Shown here in pieces: positions 8,862-17,343 of a DNA stretch of 47,383 nucleotides. Source of the stretch: Anaerolineae bacterium. GTDB taxonomy: Bacteria; Chloroflexota; Anaerolineae; 4572-78; J111. The first letter of the stretch is position 1. Each line of letters begins with the position of its first letter. Below the pieces are notes generated by a model that was not told the origin of the DNA, ran no database searches, and saw only the letters and a list, made by a program, of their open reading frames with translations. The stretch covers positions 1-47,383 of the forward strand of contig JAHDWA010000069.1 in NCBI GenBank assembly GCA_023382535.1. Direction: 5' to 3'. Both the position numbers and the translations under genes were made by a program.

Positions 8862-10640
8862 TCATGATCGGGCTAATTCGTCAATCATCCCTTCGATGAC
8901 CTTAAAGCCGCTGCGCCAAAAGTCCGGATCGGCCATGTCAATTCCGGCTTCGCTTAAGATGTGCTGCGGGCTGGCCGCACCACCGTAGGCTAGAATTTTG
9001 AGCAGCTTGGGAACAAAACTCTGGCCCTGCTCCTTGTACTGCTGGTACAACGATAAAGCCAGCAACTGGCCAAAACTGTAAGCGTAGCAGTAGAAGGGGG
9101 TGTGATAGATGTGCGGAATGCAAATCCACTCCTGCATAAAATCCTCACTCACCTCGACGGCATCTCCAAACTGCTGCTTGAGCTGGCCCAGGTAATGCTG
9201 GTTTAACTCGTCCATTGTTTTACCTTCAGCCACCAAGCGGTGCGCATCCCGCTCAAAGAGAACAAAGTAAGCCTGGCGCAGCACCGTGGCGTAGGTATCA
9301 TCAACGGCATCGGCCAGCAGGTCACGGCGGATATTGGAATCACTTTCTTCGGCCAGCAGGCGGTCGGTTAGCAGCATCTCCGAGAAAACCGACGCCGTTT
9401 CAGCCAGCGGCAAAGCCGAATGGAAGGTCAGTACGGAATGATGAGCCGCGAACAGGGCATGAATGGCGTGCCCCAGTTCATGGGCCAGGGTCGCTACCTG
9501 GCGCGGTTCGCCGGTATAGTTGATCAGCACCCAGGGAGTCAGGGTGGGCAGAATACCGGCGCAGAAAGCTCCCCCGCGCTTGCCGGGGCGAATTTCGGCG
9601 TCAATGTGGCCGTCGTCAAAAATGCGGCGAGCCTCGCGGGCTGCCTCCGGGGCAAACTGGTCGAAGCTGTCAAGGACCATCTCGACGGCATCGCTATAAT
9701 CAATCTTTTTGGTCGCTTCGTTGTTGAGCGGTGCATAGAGGTCATAACGGCGCAGCTTGGGCAGGCCCAGCCAGCCCGCCTTTAGTTGGAAATACCGCTG
9801 GAAAATGGGCGCCTGTTCAGCGCAGACATCCAGCAGCGTATCAACAACGGCATCAGGAATATCGTTGGCCAGGTTACGCACGGCAATCGGCGACGCAAAG
9901 CGCCGCAGGTTCAGGTTCTCGGTGGCCCAATCCCGCACCCGGTGCGTGTAAATCTGGGCCAGGACTGTCGCCTCCCGGCCATACACCCGAAACTGTTCCT
10001 GATAGGCCGCCGCTCGTATCTCTGGATCAGGATTGCGCACGTAGGTCATCAGTTCGTCGCGGGTGAGTTCTTTTTTCTCGCCGTCAACTTCTAACTCAAA
10101 CACAAATTTGCTGGTAATCATATCGTACAGGGTGACTAGGGCGCTGATGCCATTGATGTCCTTGAGGTTGATGATTTTTTCTTCAGACTCGGCCAGGATG
10201 TGATCTTTGAAAAGGCGATCCTGTTCCAGGTTGTAGCGGGCATCGCCAGCGTAGGCCAACAAGCGTTCGGCTGCTTCGTTATCAAGACCCTTCCACCAGA
10301 GGCTGAAGAAGAGGGTGCGATTTTGAGCCTCGGTTAACAGTTGCTCCATGCGGCCCATGAAGGCCAGGGCAGCCTGGTTCTGGGTATTTTCTGCGAACCA
10401 GAGCGGACCATAACTGCCCAGGCGATGTGCAACCTCAGCAAACGTTTCGACTGCTTTGAGGGCCTGGGCAAATTCCTCGCCGCTCATTTCGGGGGAAAGC
10501 TGAGGCCGGAAAGCTTCAATTGCGGCCGTTGCTGCTTCTAAATCGGCGATTAACTGCTCAACAGCCGGACCTTCTGCTGACGGAAGAAGCTTAGCCAGAT
10601 TCCAACGTGTTTGGGGATACCGTCCATTTTGTTGACTCAC
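8862..10640 (-). CDS. pepF: M3 family oligoendopeptidase F
   Basis: A zinc metallopeptidase of the thimet/PepF family that cleaves short peptides in the cytoplasm. The zinc site is plain: TLAHELGHAIHAL contains HELGH near residues 387-391, with the third ligand likely in LAETASVFSEMLL about 27 residues on. Upstream the family's helical N-terminal lobe is present, and the C-terminal YCYAYSFGQLLALSLY helix with substrate-binding Tyr residues is intact. The start is taken as GTG at 10640 because TTAGAGGAG lies 11 nt before it; an in-frame TTG at 10706 has no such site. The 592-residue length matches PepF proteins (about 600). It lies 86 nt behind the HAD gene and 27 nt ahead of the J-domain gene on the same strand, suggesting an operon. 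Confidence 0.95.
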   Translation of the reverse strand: MSQQNGRYPQTRWNLAKLLPSAEGPAVEQLIADLEAATAAIEAFRPQLSPEMSGEEFAQALKAVETFAEVAHRLGSYGPLWFAENTQNQAALAFMGRMEQLLTEAQNRTLFFSLWWKGLDNEAAERLLAYAGDARYNLEQDRLFKDHILAESEEKIINLKDINGISALVTLYDMITSKFVFELEVDGEKKELTRDELMTYVRNPDPEIRAAAYQEQFRVYGREATVLAQIYTHRVRDWATENLNLRRFASPIAVRNLANDIPDAVVDTLLDVCAEQAPIFQRYFQLKAGWLGLPKLRRYDLYAPLNNEATKKIDYSDAVEMVLDSFDQFAPEAAREARRIFDDGHIDAEIRPGKRGGAFCAGILPTLTPWVLINYTGEPRQVATLAHELGHAIHALFAAHHSVLTFHSALPLAETASVFSEMLLTDRLLAEESDSNIRRDLLADAVDDTYATVLRQAYFVLFERDAHRLVAEGKTMDELNQHYLGQLKQQFGDAVEVSEDFMQEWICIPHIYHTPFYCYAYSFGQLLALSLYQQYKEQGQSFVPKLLKILAYGGAASPQHILSEAGIDMADPDFWRSGFKVIEGMIDELARS

Positions 10641-10726
10641 TGTGAATTTAACTCCTCTAAATAAGTTTTGCGTATAGTTAGAAGTTCTAGAATTACTTAA
10701 CTCCAAATAGGGTAGGGGGGCAACGC

Positions 10727-11539
10727 CTACAGAATGAATTTTTTGATAGCCACCGCAACGCCATCCTCTTCAACGGCCGGAGCAACCCAATCAGCCATTT
10801 GTTTCAAACTTGCGGGAGCGTGGCCCATGGCAATTTTGGTGCCAGCCACCTCAAAGACGGCAGCATCATTAAAGGAGTCGCCAATGGCCATGACCTGGCT
10901 GGCAGCCAGGCCCAGATAATCCATGATCTCCCGCAGAGCGCTGCCTTTGGAGACGTAGCGAGAAATCGCGTTGCCAAAATGAATATCGTTGCTGGGGTCT
11001 AAACTCCAGGACATTTTACACAACGTACTCATCTCCTGGGTAATCAGGTCAGCTCGCTGTTTTTGTTCCGCATCAACCGCCAGGAGCTGCCCCTTAACCA
11101 TTTTTACCCGGTTGACTAAACTCATGAGATCGGTCACCAGCGGGTTAATTTGCAGCTTTTCACGCTGGTGTTGAGCTAATAAGCCATCGTTTTCGATGAA
11201 ATAAAAATCATGGGCATAAATCTCTAAAAACAGATTATGCTCACGTGAAAGCTCGATCAATCGCTGGGCGGCGCGGGGAGGTAAAGCCTGCAAAAAAATA
11301 ATTTCGTTGCTGGGCCATTCCACCACAGCAGCGCCATCAAATAAAATGTGTAAACCATCAAGATTGAGATGTTTCAAGAGGTGATAGCAAGCCTCCGTCG
11401 CCCGACCCGTACCCAGCACAACACTCACCCCACTGGCTTTGGCCGCGGCAATTGCTTCGGTAACACCGGGGCTGGGATAGGCCCCATTGCCAATCAGTGT
11501 TCCATCTACGTCAAGAACAAGCAGCTTGTAGTCCGCCAA
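10727..11539 (-). CDS. Cof-type HAD-IIB phosphatase
   Basis: A 270-residue HAD hydrolase of the Cof/IIB group, which dephosphorylates sugar phosphates or other small metabolites through an aspartyl-phosphate. Motif I LLVLDVDGTL is at 6-15, motif II VVLGTGR is near 40-46, the conserved Lys is in SKGSALREIM, and motif IV MAIGDSFNDAAVF carries the Mg-binding acidic pair. The alpha/beta cap lies between motifs II and III, as in IIB enzymes. The start is TTG, with AGGGA 8 nt upstream and no ATG before motif I. The substrate cannot be told from sequence. It leads the leftward cluster with pepF and the J-domain gene, and a perfect TATAAT hexamer lies 88 nt upstream. Confidence 0.92.
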   Translation of the reverse strand: MADYKLLVLDVDGTLIGNGAYPSPGVTEAIAAAKASGVSVVLGTGRATEACYHLLKHLNLDGLHILFDGAAVVEWPSNEIIFLQALPPRAAQRLIELSREHNLFLEIYAHDFYFIENDGLLAQHQREKLQINPLVTDLMSLVNRVKMVKGQLLAVDAEQKQRADLITQEMSTLCKMSWSLDPSNDIHFGNAISRYVSKGSALREIMDYLGLAASQVMAIGDSFNDAAVFEVAGTKIAMGHAPASLKQMADWVAPAVEEDGVAVAIKKFIL

Positions 11540-11626
11540 CTTTTTTGTCCCTAAGAGTGATTTTCAGTGTCCGTACCGTCTTATTTTTTACGCCCATTCG
11601 TTTCAACCACTTCAAATCGAATGACA

Positions 11627-11655
11627 ATTATAGCCGAAACTCTGTATTCTTACAC
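11627..11655 (-). promoter_or_regulatory. Promoter candidate for HAD-pepF-J cluster
   Basis: On the minus strand a perfect TATAAT (11632-11627) lies 17 nt from a weak -35 (GTGTAA at 11655-11650). It is 88 nt upstream of the HAD start, in the divergent region shared with the methyltransferase gene. Confidence 0.5.
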
Positions 11656-11696
11656 ATGAGGGGCAGAGATAATAAAGAGGCCCAGCCGATAAACAA

Positions 11697-11725
11697 TTGA
11701 CAGACCTCATTGCGGCGTGTATCAT
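11697..11725 (+). promoter_or_regulatory. Sigma70-type promoter of the MttB-like gene
   Basis: A perfect TTGACA (11697-11702), a 17-nt spacer and TATCAT (11720-11725) give a near-consensus promoter. The predicted transcript begins near 11732, which rules out the in-frame TTG at 11697 as a start and supports the ATG at 11811. Confidence 0.7.
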
Positions 11726-11810
11726 AGGAACCGGTCAAAGAGTCTCACTACGGTCCTGGTTTCTCCATTCGGGCAAACGGGGTGAGAATTTTGATGAGGT
11801 GATACAGTCC

Positions 11811-13349
11811 ATGGAAGACAGACGAAGCCAGCGCCGACAGGGTGGGGGACGGCACGAACGCCATGAGCGCAAACAGCCAAGGGTAGCGCCGCCCGGCCTG
11901 GAAGGCGGCTGGTACCGGCCGCTTAGAGACGAAGATATTAAATGTATCCACGAGGCCTCGCTGGCCGTGCTGGAACGGACCGGCATCGAGGTGATGCCTT
12001 CGGAGTGCCGCGAGATTTTCCGTCAGGCCGGCGCCAGGGTGGACGACGCGCACAATCGTGTCTTCATCCCCCGCAGATTGGTGGAAGAGGCTCTGGCCAA
12101 AGCCCCGTCTGAGGTCAGCTTGTGCGGGCGCGACCCCACACACGACCTGCGGCTGGGAGGCCGGCGGGTCTATATGGGCACCGGCGGGGCTGCCGTTAAG
12201 GTGCTCGATTTGGAGACGCAGCGAGTCCGCGAGTCAACCCTGGCCGATGTGGCCCGGATTGGCCGCCTGGTGGATGCGCTGGACAACATCCACTTTTACC
12301 TGCGGGCCTGTGTCGCCCGTGACATTCCCATTGATCTGCTCGACATCAACACCTACTATGCCGCCGCGACCCATACGACCAAACACGTCACGGTGAACTG
12401 CTTTAGTGTGCCTTCAGTTCGCGACGTAGTGGAGATGGCCGCCTTGATTGCCGGGGGGCGGGAGGCCCTGCGCGAGCGCCCGATTGTTTCCTTAACCGTC
12501 TGCTGGACGGTCAGCCCGCTGCGCTACGCTCCCGAAACCGTGGAGGTGCTGACCGAAGCTGTCCGTCAGGAGATTCCGGTCTTCCTTTCCTCGGCTCCCC
12601 AGGCCGGGGCGACCAGCCCGGCGGCGCTGGCCGGGACGCTGGTCCAAATCAATGCCGAGGAACTATCGGGGGTCGTCTACACTCAGTTAGTGAAACCCGG
12701 CGCCCGCATCGTGCTGGGATATGTCCCTTCGGTGGCCGATTTGCGAACCGGCAGCTTTAGCGGCGGCGGAACGGAGTTTGCGATGATGCATGCGGCGGCG
12801 GCGCAATTAGGCCAGTTTTACAACCTGCCTGTGTACAATTCGGCGGGCCTGGCCGACTCCAAGATTCCCGATATTCAGGCCGGCTATGAAAAAGGCATTA
12901 CCAGTTTGGCGGCGGCGCTGGCCGGCTCCAATTACATCCATCATTCCGCCGGGCTGTTAGAGTCAATGCTAACGGTGGCCTACGAGCAGTATGTCATTGA
13001 CGATGATATCAACGGCTCGATCATGCGAGCGGTGCGGGGGATTGAGGTCACAGACGAAACCCTGTCGGTGGATCTAATTGACCAGGTTTGCCGGGGTGAG
13101 GGCCATTTTCTGGGCACGCCGCAGAGCTTGGCCCTCATGAATACAGAATACTATTACCCTCATACCGGCGACCGGAAGCGGCGCGAGGATTGGGAAGCCG
13201 ACGGGGCCCTGGATATGCGGGAGCGTGCTCGCCGTAAGGCCAGGCAGATTTTACAGACCCACAAACCGCAGCCCATCCCATCGGAAGCGGAAGCAGCTAT
13301 CCGGCAGCGATTTCAGATTCTGCTGCCAGCGGCACTGAGCGGAAGGTAG
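11811..13349 (+). CDS. Trimethylamine methyltransferase (MttB) family protein, non-pyrrolysine type
   Basis: A 512-residue member of the MttB/COG5598 family, TIM-barrel methyltransferases that move a methyl group from a quaternary amine or similar substrate to a corrinoid protein. Family features are the WYRPLRDEDIKCIHEASLAVLE opening (about 33-54), repeated Gly-rich strands such as VYMGTGGAAVKVLD and the SGGGTEFAMMHAAAAQ segment. The frame has no in-frame TAG, so it belongs with the non-pyrrolysine homologues typified by glycine betaine methyltransferase MtgB. The ATG at 11811 is preceded by GAGGTGAT. The first 30 residues are Arg/Gln/His-rich and atypical. No corrinoid protein, reductive activator or methylamine transporter lies in the window, so the partner must be encoded elsewhere. 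The substrate is not predictable. Confidence 0.88.
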   Translation: MEDRRSQRRQGGGRHERHERKQPRVAPPGLEGGWYRPLRDEDIKCIHEASLAVLERTGIEVMPSECREIFRQAGARVDDAHNRVFIPRRLVEEALAKAPSEVSLCGRDPTHDLRLGGRRVYMGTGGAAVKVLDLETQRVRESTLADVARIGRLVDALDNIHFYLRACVARDIPIDLLDINTYYAAATHTTKHVTVNCFSVPSVRDVVEMAALIAGGREALRERPIVSLTVCWTVSPLRYAPETVEVLTEAVRQEIPVFLSSAPQAGATSPAALAGTLVQINAEELSGVVYTQLVKPGARIVLGYVPSVADLRTGSFSGGGTEFAMMHAAAAQLGQFYNLPVYNSAGLADSKIPDIQAGYEKGITSLAAALAGSNYIHHSAGLLESMLTVAYEQYVIDDDINGSIMRAVRGIEVTDETLSVDLIDQVCRGEGHFLGTPQSLALMNTEYYYPHTGDRKRREDWEADGALDMRERARRKARQILQTHKPQPIPSEAEAAIRQRFQILLPAALSGR

Positions 13350-13352
13350 CCC

Positions 13353-13372
13353 GGGTTGGTGCCAGCCAATCC
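13353..13372. terminator. Small hairpin between convergent genes
   Basis: GGGTTGG (13353-13359) pairs with CCAATCC (13366-13372), with one G-U, around a 6-nt loop between genes ending at 13349 and 13406. There is no T-tract, so a terminator role is only possible. Confidence 0.3.
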
Positions 13373-13405
13373 GTTCGTATAGTAGAGATAACGCCCTTTC
13401 CCTCT

Positions 13406-16400
13406 TTAATTCGTTATCCCCTCTTTTTGACCATACCCACCGGCCACCAGCACCAGGTCGAGGATATTCACCCGGCCATCGGCGTTGAGGTCGGCGGCGG
13501 GGTCATTACTGCCATAATGGGCAGCGATGAAGGTCAGATCAAGGATATTCACCTGGCCATCGCCGGTAACGTCACGGTTAGTTTGATCGGCAGCAGGGAA
13601 GATCTCCAGGTTGATCTGATCGGTATCCTCGGTGACACTGGCCGGAGCGGCGCCGCTACAGATAGCGGTATGGTCGCCCAATACGGTCACTGTGCCCAGT
13701 CCGGTTCCGCTGGCAATATAAATCCGGTTGGTCAGCCGGTCAACGGCAATGCCCTCCCCCGGTTTCTCGCCTACATTCTGCACCGAGGGCGTATGGAAAT
13801 ATCCCCCCCACCCTTTAGGAATAAACAGCGCTTGATTGGTCTCGCTGCCATCTGTCGTCGTAGTGGTCGCCCAGAGGTGGCCGCCATCGCCCGTTGGGCC
13901 AAGGCCAGGATTGACTGCTATCCCTCGCAGCGGGACAGGCCGGCTCGGATTGCCAAAGCCGCGCTTAAAGGCCGCCCAGCCCAGGAACTGATCGGGCACG
14001 CCCCGGATGGGACCTAAGACAACAATACGATGGGGACCGACCGTAGCGACGTAAACCAGGTTGCGCGTCTCATCAATGGCAAGACCGTAAGGCTGGCTGC
14101 TGTCGTAAAGGCTGACCACACGACTGACTGTGGCGCCATTCAGGACGGCCACGCTGGCGCTGCCAAAATTGCTCACATACACCTTGCCGGTGACCGGGTT
14201 GGCGGCCAGATGGAAGGGCTGGTTGAAATTGTCGCTTAGAGTCGCCACCACACTCCGGCTGGCCGCGTTGATGATTGTGACCGAATTGCCCAGGCTGTTG
14301 GCTACATAGATAAAATCGTGGATCGGGTCATAAGCCACGCCCCACGGCCCGGCGCCGACGGCCAGCGGCGGCAGGATGCTAAAGCCGGTGGCGTCGCTAT
14401 TCGCCTGGATGGGCGTCACCTGGCTGGTTTGATAATTTGTCACCCAGATCAGGTTGTGAGTAGCATCGTAGGTCAGGCCGTTGGCCGAGTCAATCCCGGT
14501 AATAGTTTGAAGCACGTTGTCGTTGCCGGTATCTACGACCGAGACGCTGTCGCTGCCGAAGTTAGCGACGTAGAGGCGCTGCCGGGTCGAGTCAAGAGCC
14601 AGGCCGCGCGGCTCATTTTGCACGGTGAAGGTGTCAAGCATGGTCGGAGCGCAGGTCTGCGCCGGCAGGGCTGGTGGCGGCGTTCCGGTCCCGGTCCCCA
14701 CAAACAGCTTGCTGACAAAGCCGCTGCCCAGGCCGCTGAGGGTGGTATCAAATGCGCCGGGCGTAGTGGGGAAGTCAGGTGACTGGGTCTCGCCGACGAC
14801 GTAAACGTAACCGTTGTTATCTTGGGCCATGCCGTAGCCGTAATCGTAACTGGCGCCGCCCAGGTAGGTCGAGTAGACCAGGCCCCTGCCAGTGGGGTTG
14901 AGCTTGGTTACAAAACCTTCGAAGTACGGAGCACAGCCCTGGCAGTTTGGCGCATAAGCGTTGGGTGTGGTCGGGAAATCGCTGGCGCTGGTAAAGCCGA
15001 CCACATAGGCACTGCCAGCGGTATCTACCGCTATGTCCCGCCCATCCTCTTCATTGTTTCCGCCCAGGTAAGTAGCATAGAGTAAACCGCCCCCGTCGGG
15101 GGTCAGTCTGGCTACAAAAACATCGTTGCCGGCAGAATTATAGGTGGTATCAAAGGCATCGGGGGTGGCCGGAAAATCGGGGGAGTCGGTCCGGCCGGTG
15201 ATGAAGGCGCTGCCCAGGCTGTCCAGGGCAACGGCCCGGCCGCCCTCGGCCCTGCTGCCGCCCAGGAAGGTGCTGTAAACCAGGCTACTGCCGGCCGGAT
15301 TCAATTTGAGTACAAAGGCATCGGCCACGGCCATGCGGGTATCCCAGGCGCCGGGGGTGGTGGGGAAGTTGGGTGAGCTGGTGTAGCCGGTGAGGTAGGC
15401 ACTGCCTGCACTGTCAACCGCAAGGCCGTCACTGGACTCGTCGGCGCTGCCGCCCAGGTAAGTGGCATAGGTCAGGGCGCTGCCGTCGGCGGCTACTTTG
15501 ACGGCATAACCGTCGGAGAAGCCGCCGTTGAAGGTGAGAGAGAATGCGCCGGGGGTGGTGGCCAGATCCGTAGAGCGGGTAAAACCGGTCACATAAGCCT
15601 GGCCACTGCCGTCGAGGGCGATGTCGTAGCCATAATCCTCCCCGTTACCGCCCAAAAAGCTGGAATAGAGCAGGGCGGTCCCGTTGGAATTGAGCTTGGC
15701 CACAAAACCGTCATGGTTACCGCTCAAGTCGGGATCGAATGCCCCTGGGGTGGTGGGGAAATCGGTCGAGACGGTATAGCCGGTCACATAAGCGTTGCCG
15801 GCTCCGTCTACAGCGATGGCAAAGCCTGTTTCAGCATAGGAATCGCCGCCCAGGAAGGTGGCGTAAACCAGGCCGCTACCGTCAGGGGTCAATTTGGCGA
15901 CGAAGGCGTCGTTGAAAAAGCCATCAATGCTTGGATCGAACACCCCTGGAGTAGCCGGAAAGGTGGTGTAAGCCCGGCCGGTGATGTAAGCATGGCCAGC
16001 GCTGTCTACAGCAATATCCTCACTGCTGTCGAAGTAAGTATTACTGCCGATGAAGCTGCTGTAGATAAGATCGCTGGGGCCAGCGGCTTGAACAAGGGAG
16101 CTAAGGGGCAGGGGGGCAGGGGAGAAAGGCGATACGACTTCTAAGCCGTTAACTTCAGGCGAAGCTGCGGACAGGTTGACCGGTGCGCCGTCGGCGGTTA
16201 CGACTTGCAGCAAGGGCAAGGTGACATCGCCCAGGGCGGTGGCCAGGTGAAGACCGCCTGCCCCGTCCAGGGTGGCAGCCGCTGCCCCCTCGACCTGCAG
16301 GCGGACGCCGGCCAGGAGTGATGCGCCAGTTGTGGCCTGGGCAGCGGCATCTGCGCCTTTAGCGACCAGGCGCTGGATGAGCTGCCCGTTGTCGCTGCTG

Positions 16401-17101
16401 ATTTCCAGGTCAAGGCCGGGATAGAGGTCTACGTAACGTACCCCCGCCCACACCGGCACGCCGGTTTGCCACTGGGCTGAGTCGTTCCCCTTTAAGTAGG
16501 AAACAGTCGTATTCAGCCGCTGGAAAGGTTCGAGTCTCGGCTGAGGGTTGGCGTTGACAAAGCTCACTTTGAGGGTGAGGCCGCGCTGGGGAAGGGCAGG
16601 TAGAGTTTCCCGCTCATCCAGACTCTGAGCCTGAGCATCGGCTTGGGCGGGTTCGAGGAGGGTGAGCCAGAGGGAGGAATCGGTCAGAGAGAGGCTGCCC
16701 GGCTGGCCACTCGCCTGAAAGCGAATGGTTTCGCCGCCGGCTGCAGCGGGAAACTGGCCCACGTTCTCCACAAATAACAGGGGTGATCGGGAGATGGGGC
16801 GCTCTTCGACCGGGATAGCCGGCAGGGGGGCGGGCGGGTCTGGCTCCATAATTTCTGCCGGTAAAGGCGTCCCAGTTGGCTCCAGGGTCGCCTCCGGTGT
16901 GGCGGCGAGCGTTGGCGTGACGGTCGGCTCTTCGATCTCTACGGGCAGAGTAGACGGTGGGGTAACCGTCTCAATGGAGGCGTCACCTTGCTGGGCTAGC
17001 GCCGGTAAGAGAAGGGAGTTGGACCCAATAACGATACAAACAAAAACCAGGCCGGTCAGACAGAGAGTCTGGCCCATTTTCTGTGCAAATAGAACTGGCA
17101 T
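13406..17101 (-). CDS. Secreted SBBP-repeat / YVTN beta-propeller protein with C-terminal dockerin
   Basis: A 1231-residue exported protein. Residues 1-36 are a signal peptide ending ALA-QQ, followed by a Thr/Pro/Glu-rich linker to about 100. A DUF7948-like domain (FVENVGQFPAAAGG near 109) leads into about ten SBBP units, each with the pattern GxAYVTGxT...FPTTPGAFD and spaced near 50 residues. Five or more YVTN-type units (RLYVANFGSDSVSVV, FIYVANSLGNSVTII and similar) should form a second propeller at about 850-1120. The last 55 residues are a type I dockerin: two calcium-loop repeats, DVTGDGQVNILDLTFIA and DLNADGRVNILDLVLVA. Dockerins bind cohesins, but no cohesin gene is nearby, as is usual in non-cellulosomal bacteria. 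The role is probably cell-surface or matrix binding. It follows the PA14 lipoprotein gene on the same strand, behind a 242-nt structured leader. Confidence 0.88.
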   Translation of the reverse strand: MPVLFAQKMGQTLCLTGLVFVCIVIGSNSLLLPALAQQGDASIETVTPPSTLPVEIEEPTVTPTLAATPEATLEPTGTPLPAEIMEPDPPAPLPAIPVEERPISRSPLLFVENVGQFPAAAGGETIRFQASGQPGSLSLTDSSLWLTLLEPAQADAQAQSLDERETLPALPQRGLTLKVSFVNANPQPRLEPFQRLNTTVSYLKGNDSAQWQTGVPVWAGVRYVDLYPGLDLEISSDNGQLIQRLVAKGADAAAQATTGASLLAGVRLQVEGAAAATLDGAGGLHLATALGDVTLPLLQVVTADGAPVNLSAASPEVNGLEVVSPFSPAPLPLSSLVQAAGPSDLIYSSFIGSNTYFDSSEDIAVDSAGHAYITGRAYTTFPATPGVFDPSIDGFFNDAFVAKLTPDGSGLVYATFLGGDSYAETGFAIAVDGAGNAYVTGYTVSTDFPTTPGAFDPDLSGNHDGFVAKLNSNGTALLYSSFLGGNGEDYGYDIALDGSGQAYVTGFTRSTDLATTPGAFSLTFNGGFSDGYAVKVAADGSALTYATYLGGSADESSDGLAVDSAGSAYLTGYTSSPNFPTTPGAWDTRMAVADAFVLKLNPAGSSLVYSTFLGGSRAEGGRAVALDSLGSAFITGRTDSPDFPATPDAFDTTYNSAGNDVFVARLTPDGGGLLYATYLGGNNEEDGRDIAVDTAGSAYVVGFTSASDFPTTPNAYAPNCQGCAPYFEGFVTKLNPTGRGLVYSTYLGGASYDYGYGMAQDNNGYVYVVGETQSPDFPTTPGAFDTTLSGLGSGFVSKLFVGTGTGTPPPALPAQTCAPTMLDTFTVQNEPRGLALDSTRQRLYVANFGSDSVSVVDTGNDNVLQTITGIDSANGLTYDATHNLIWVTNYQTSQVTPIQANSDATGFSILPPLAVGAGPWGVAYDPIHDFIYVANSLGNSVTIINAASRSVVATLSDNFNQPFHLAANPVTGKVYVSNFGSASVAVLNGATVSRVVSLYDSSQPYGLAIDETRNLVYVATVGPHRIVVLGPIRGVPDQFLGWAAFKRGFGNPSRPVPLRGIAVNPGLGPTGDGGHLWATTTTTDGSETNQALFIPKGWGGYFHTPSVQNVGEKPGEGIAVDRLTNRIYIASGTGLGTVTVLGDHTAICSGAAPASVTEDTDQINLEIFPAADQTNRDVTGDGQVNILDLTFIAAHYGSNDPAADLNADGRVNILDLVLVAGGYGQKEGITN

Positions 17102-17154
17102 CCGGGTATCCTGCTTTCTCCCCCTTTGATTGGTTTATAAGTTTTGACCCAAAC

Positions 17155-17184
17155 AAAAAAGCCAGCTCCACAAAGTGAGCTGGC
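17155..17184 (-). terminator. Intrinsic terminator (or attenuator) on the minus strand
   Basis: GCCAGCTC (17161-17168) pairs with GAGCTGGC (17177-17184). Read on the minus strand the stem is followed by T6 (17160-17155), a classical intrinsic terminator. It lies 160 nt after the PA14 lipoprotein gene and 54 nt before the SBBP gene, so it either ends the first transcript or attenuates the second. Confidence 0.75.
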
Positions 17185-17203
17185 CGACCCGACCAGGTAC
17201 AAA

Positions 17204-17230
17204 ACCGGCAAGCAACGGCGCTTGACCGGT
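17204..17230 (-). other. Leader hairpin upstream of the terminator
   Basis: ACCGGCAAGC (17204-17213) pairs with GCTTG-A-CCGGT (17220-17230) around a 6-nt loop, ten paired bases with one bulged base. With the terminator stem next to it, this could be the conserved part of a small leader RNA. I do not recognise a known riboswitch. Confidence 0.45.
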
Positions 17231-17343
17231 TGTGGGGCAGTTGTCAAAGAACAATAACTTTTACCGCTCTTAGTTTAGCATAAAAGCGGCAAATTTTCCA
17301 CCCTACTTTGGGGCTAGAGTCCTGCTCACTGCTCTGAAAAAGT

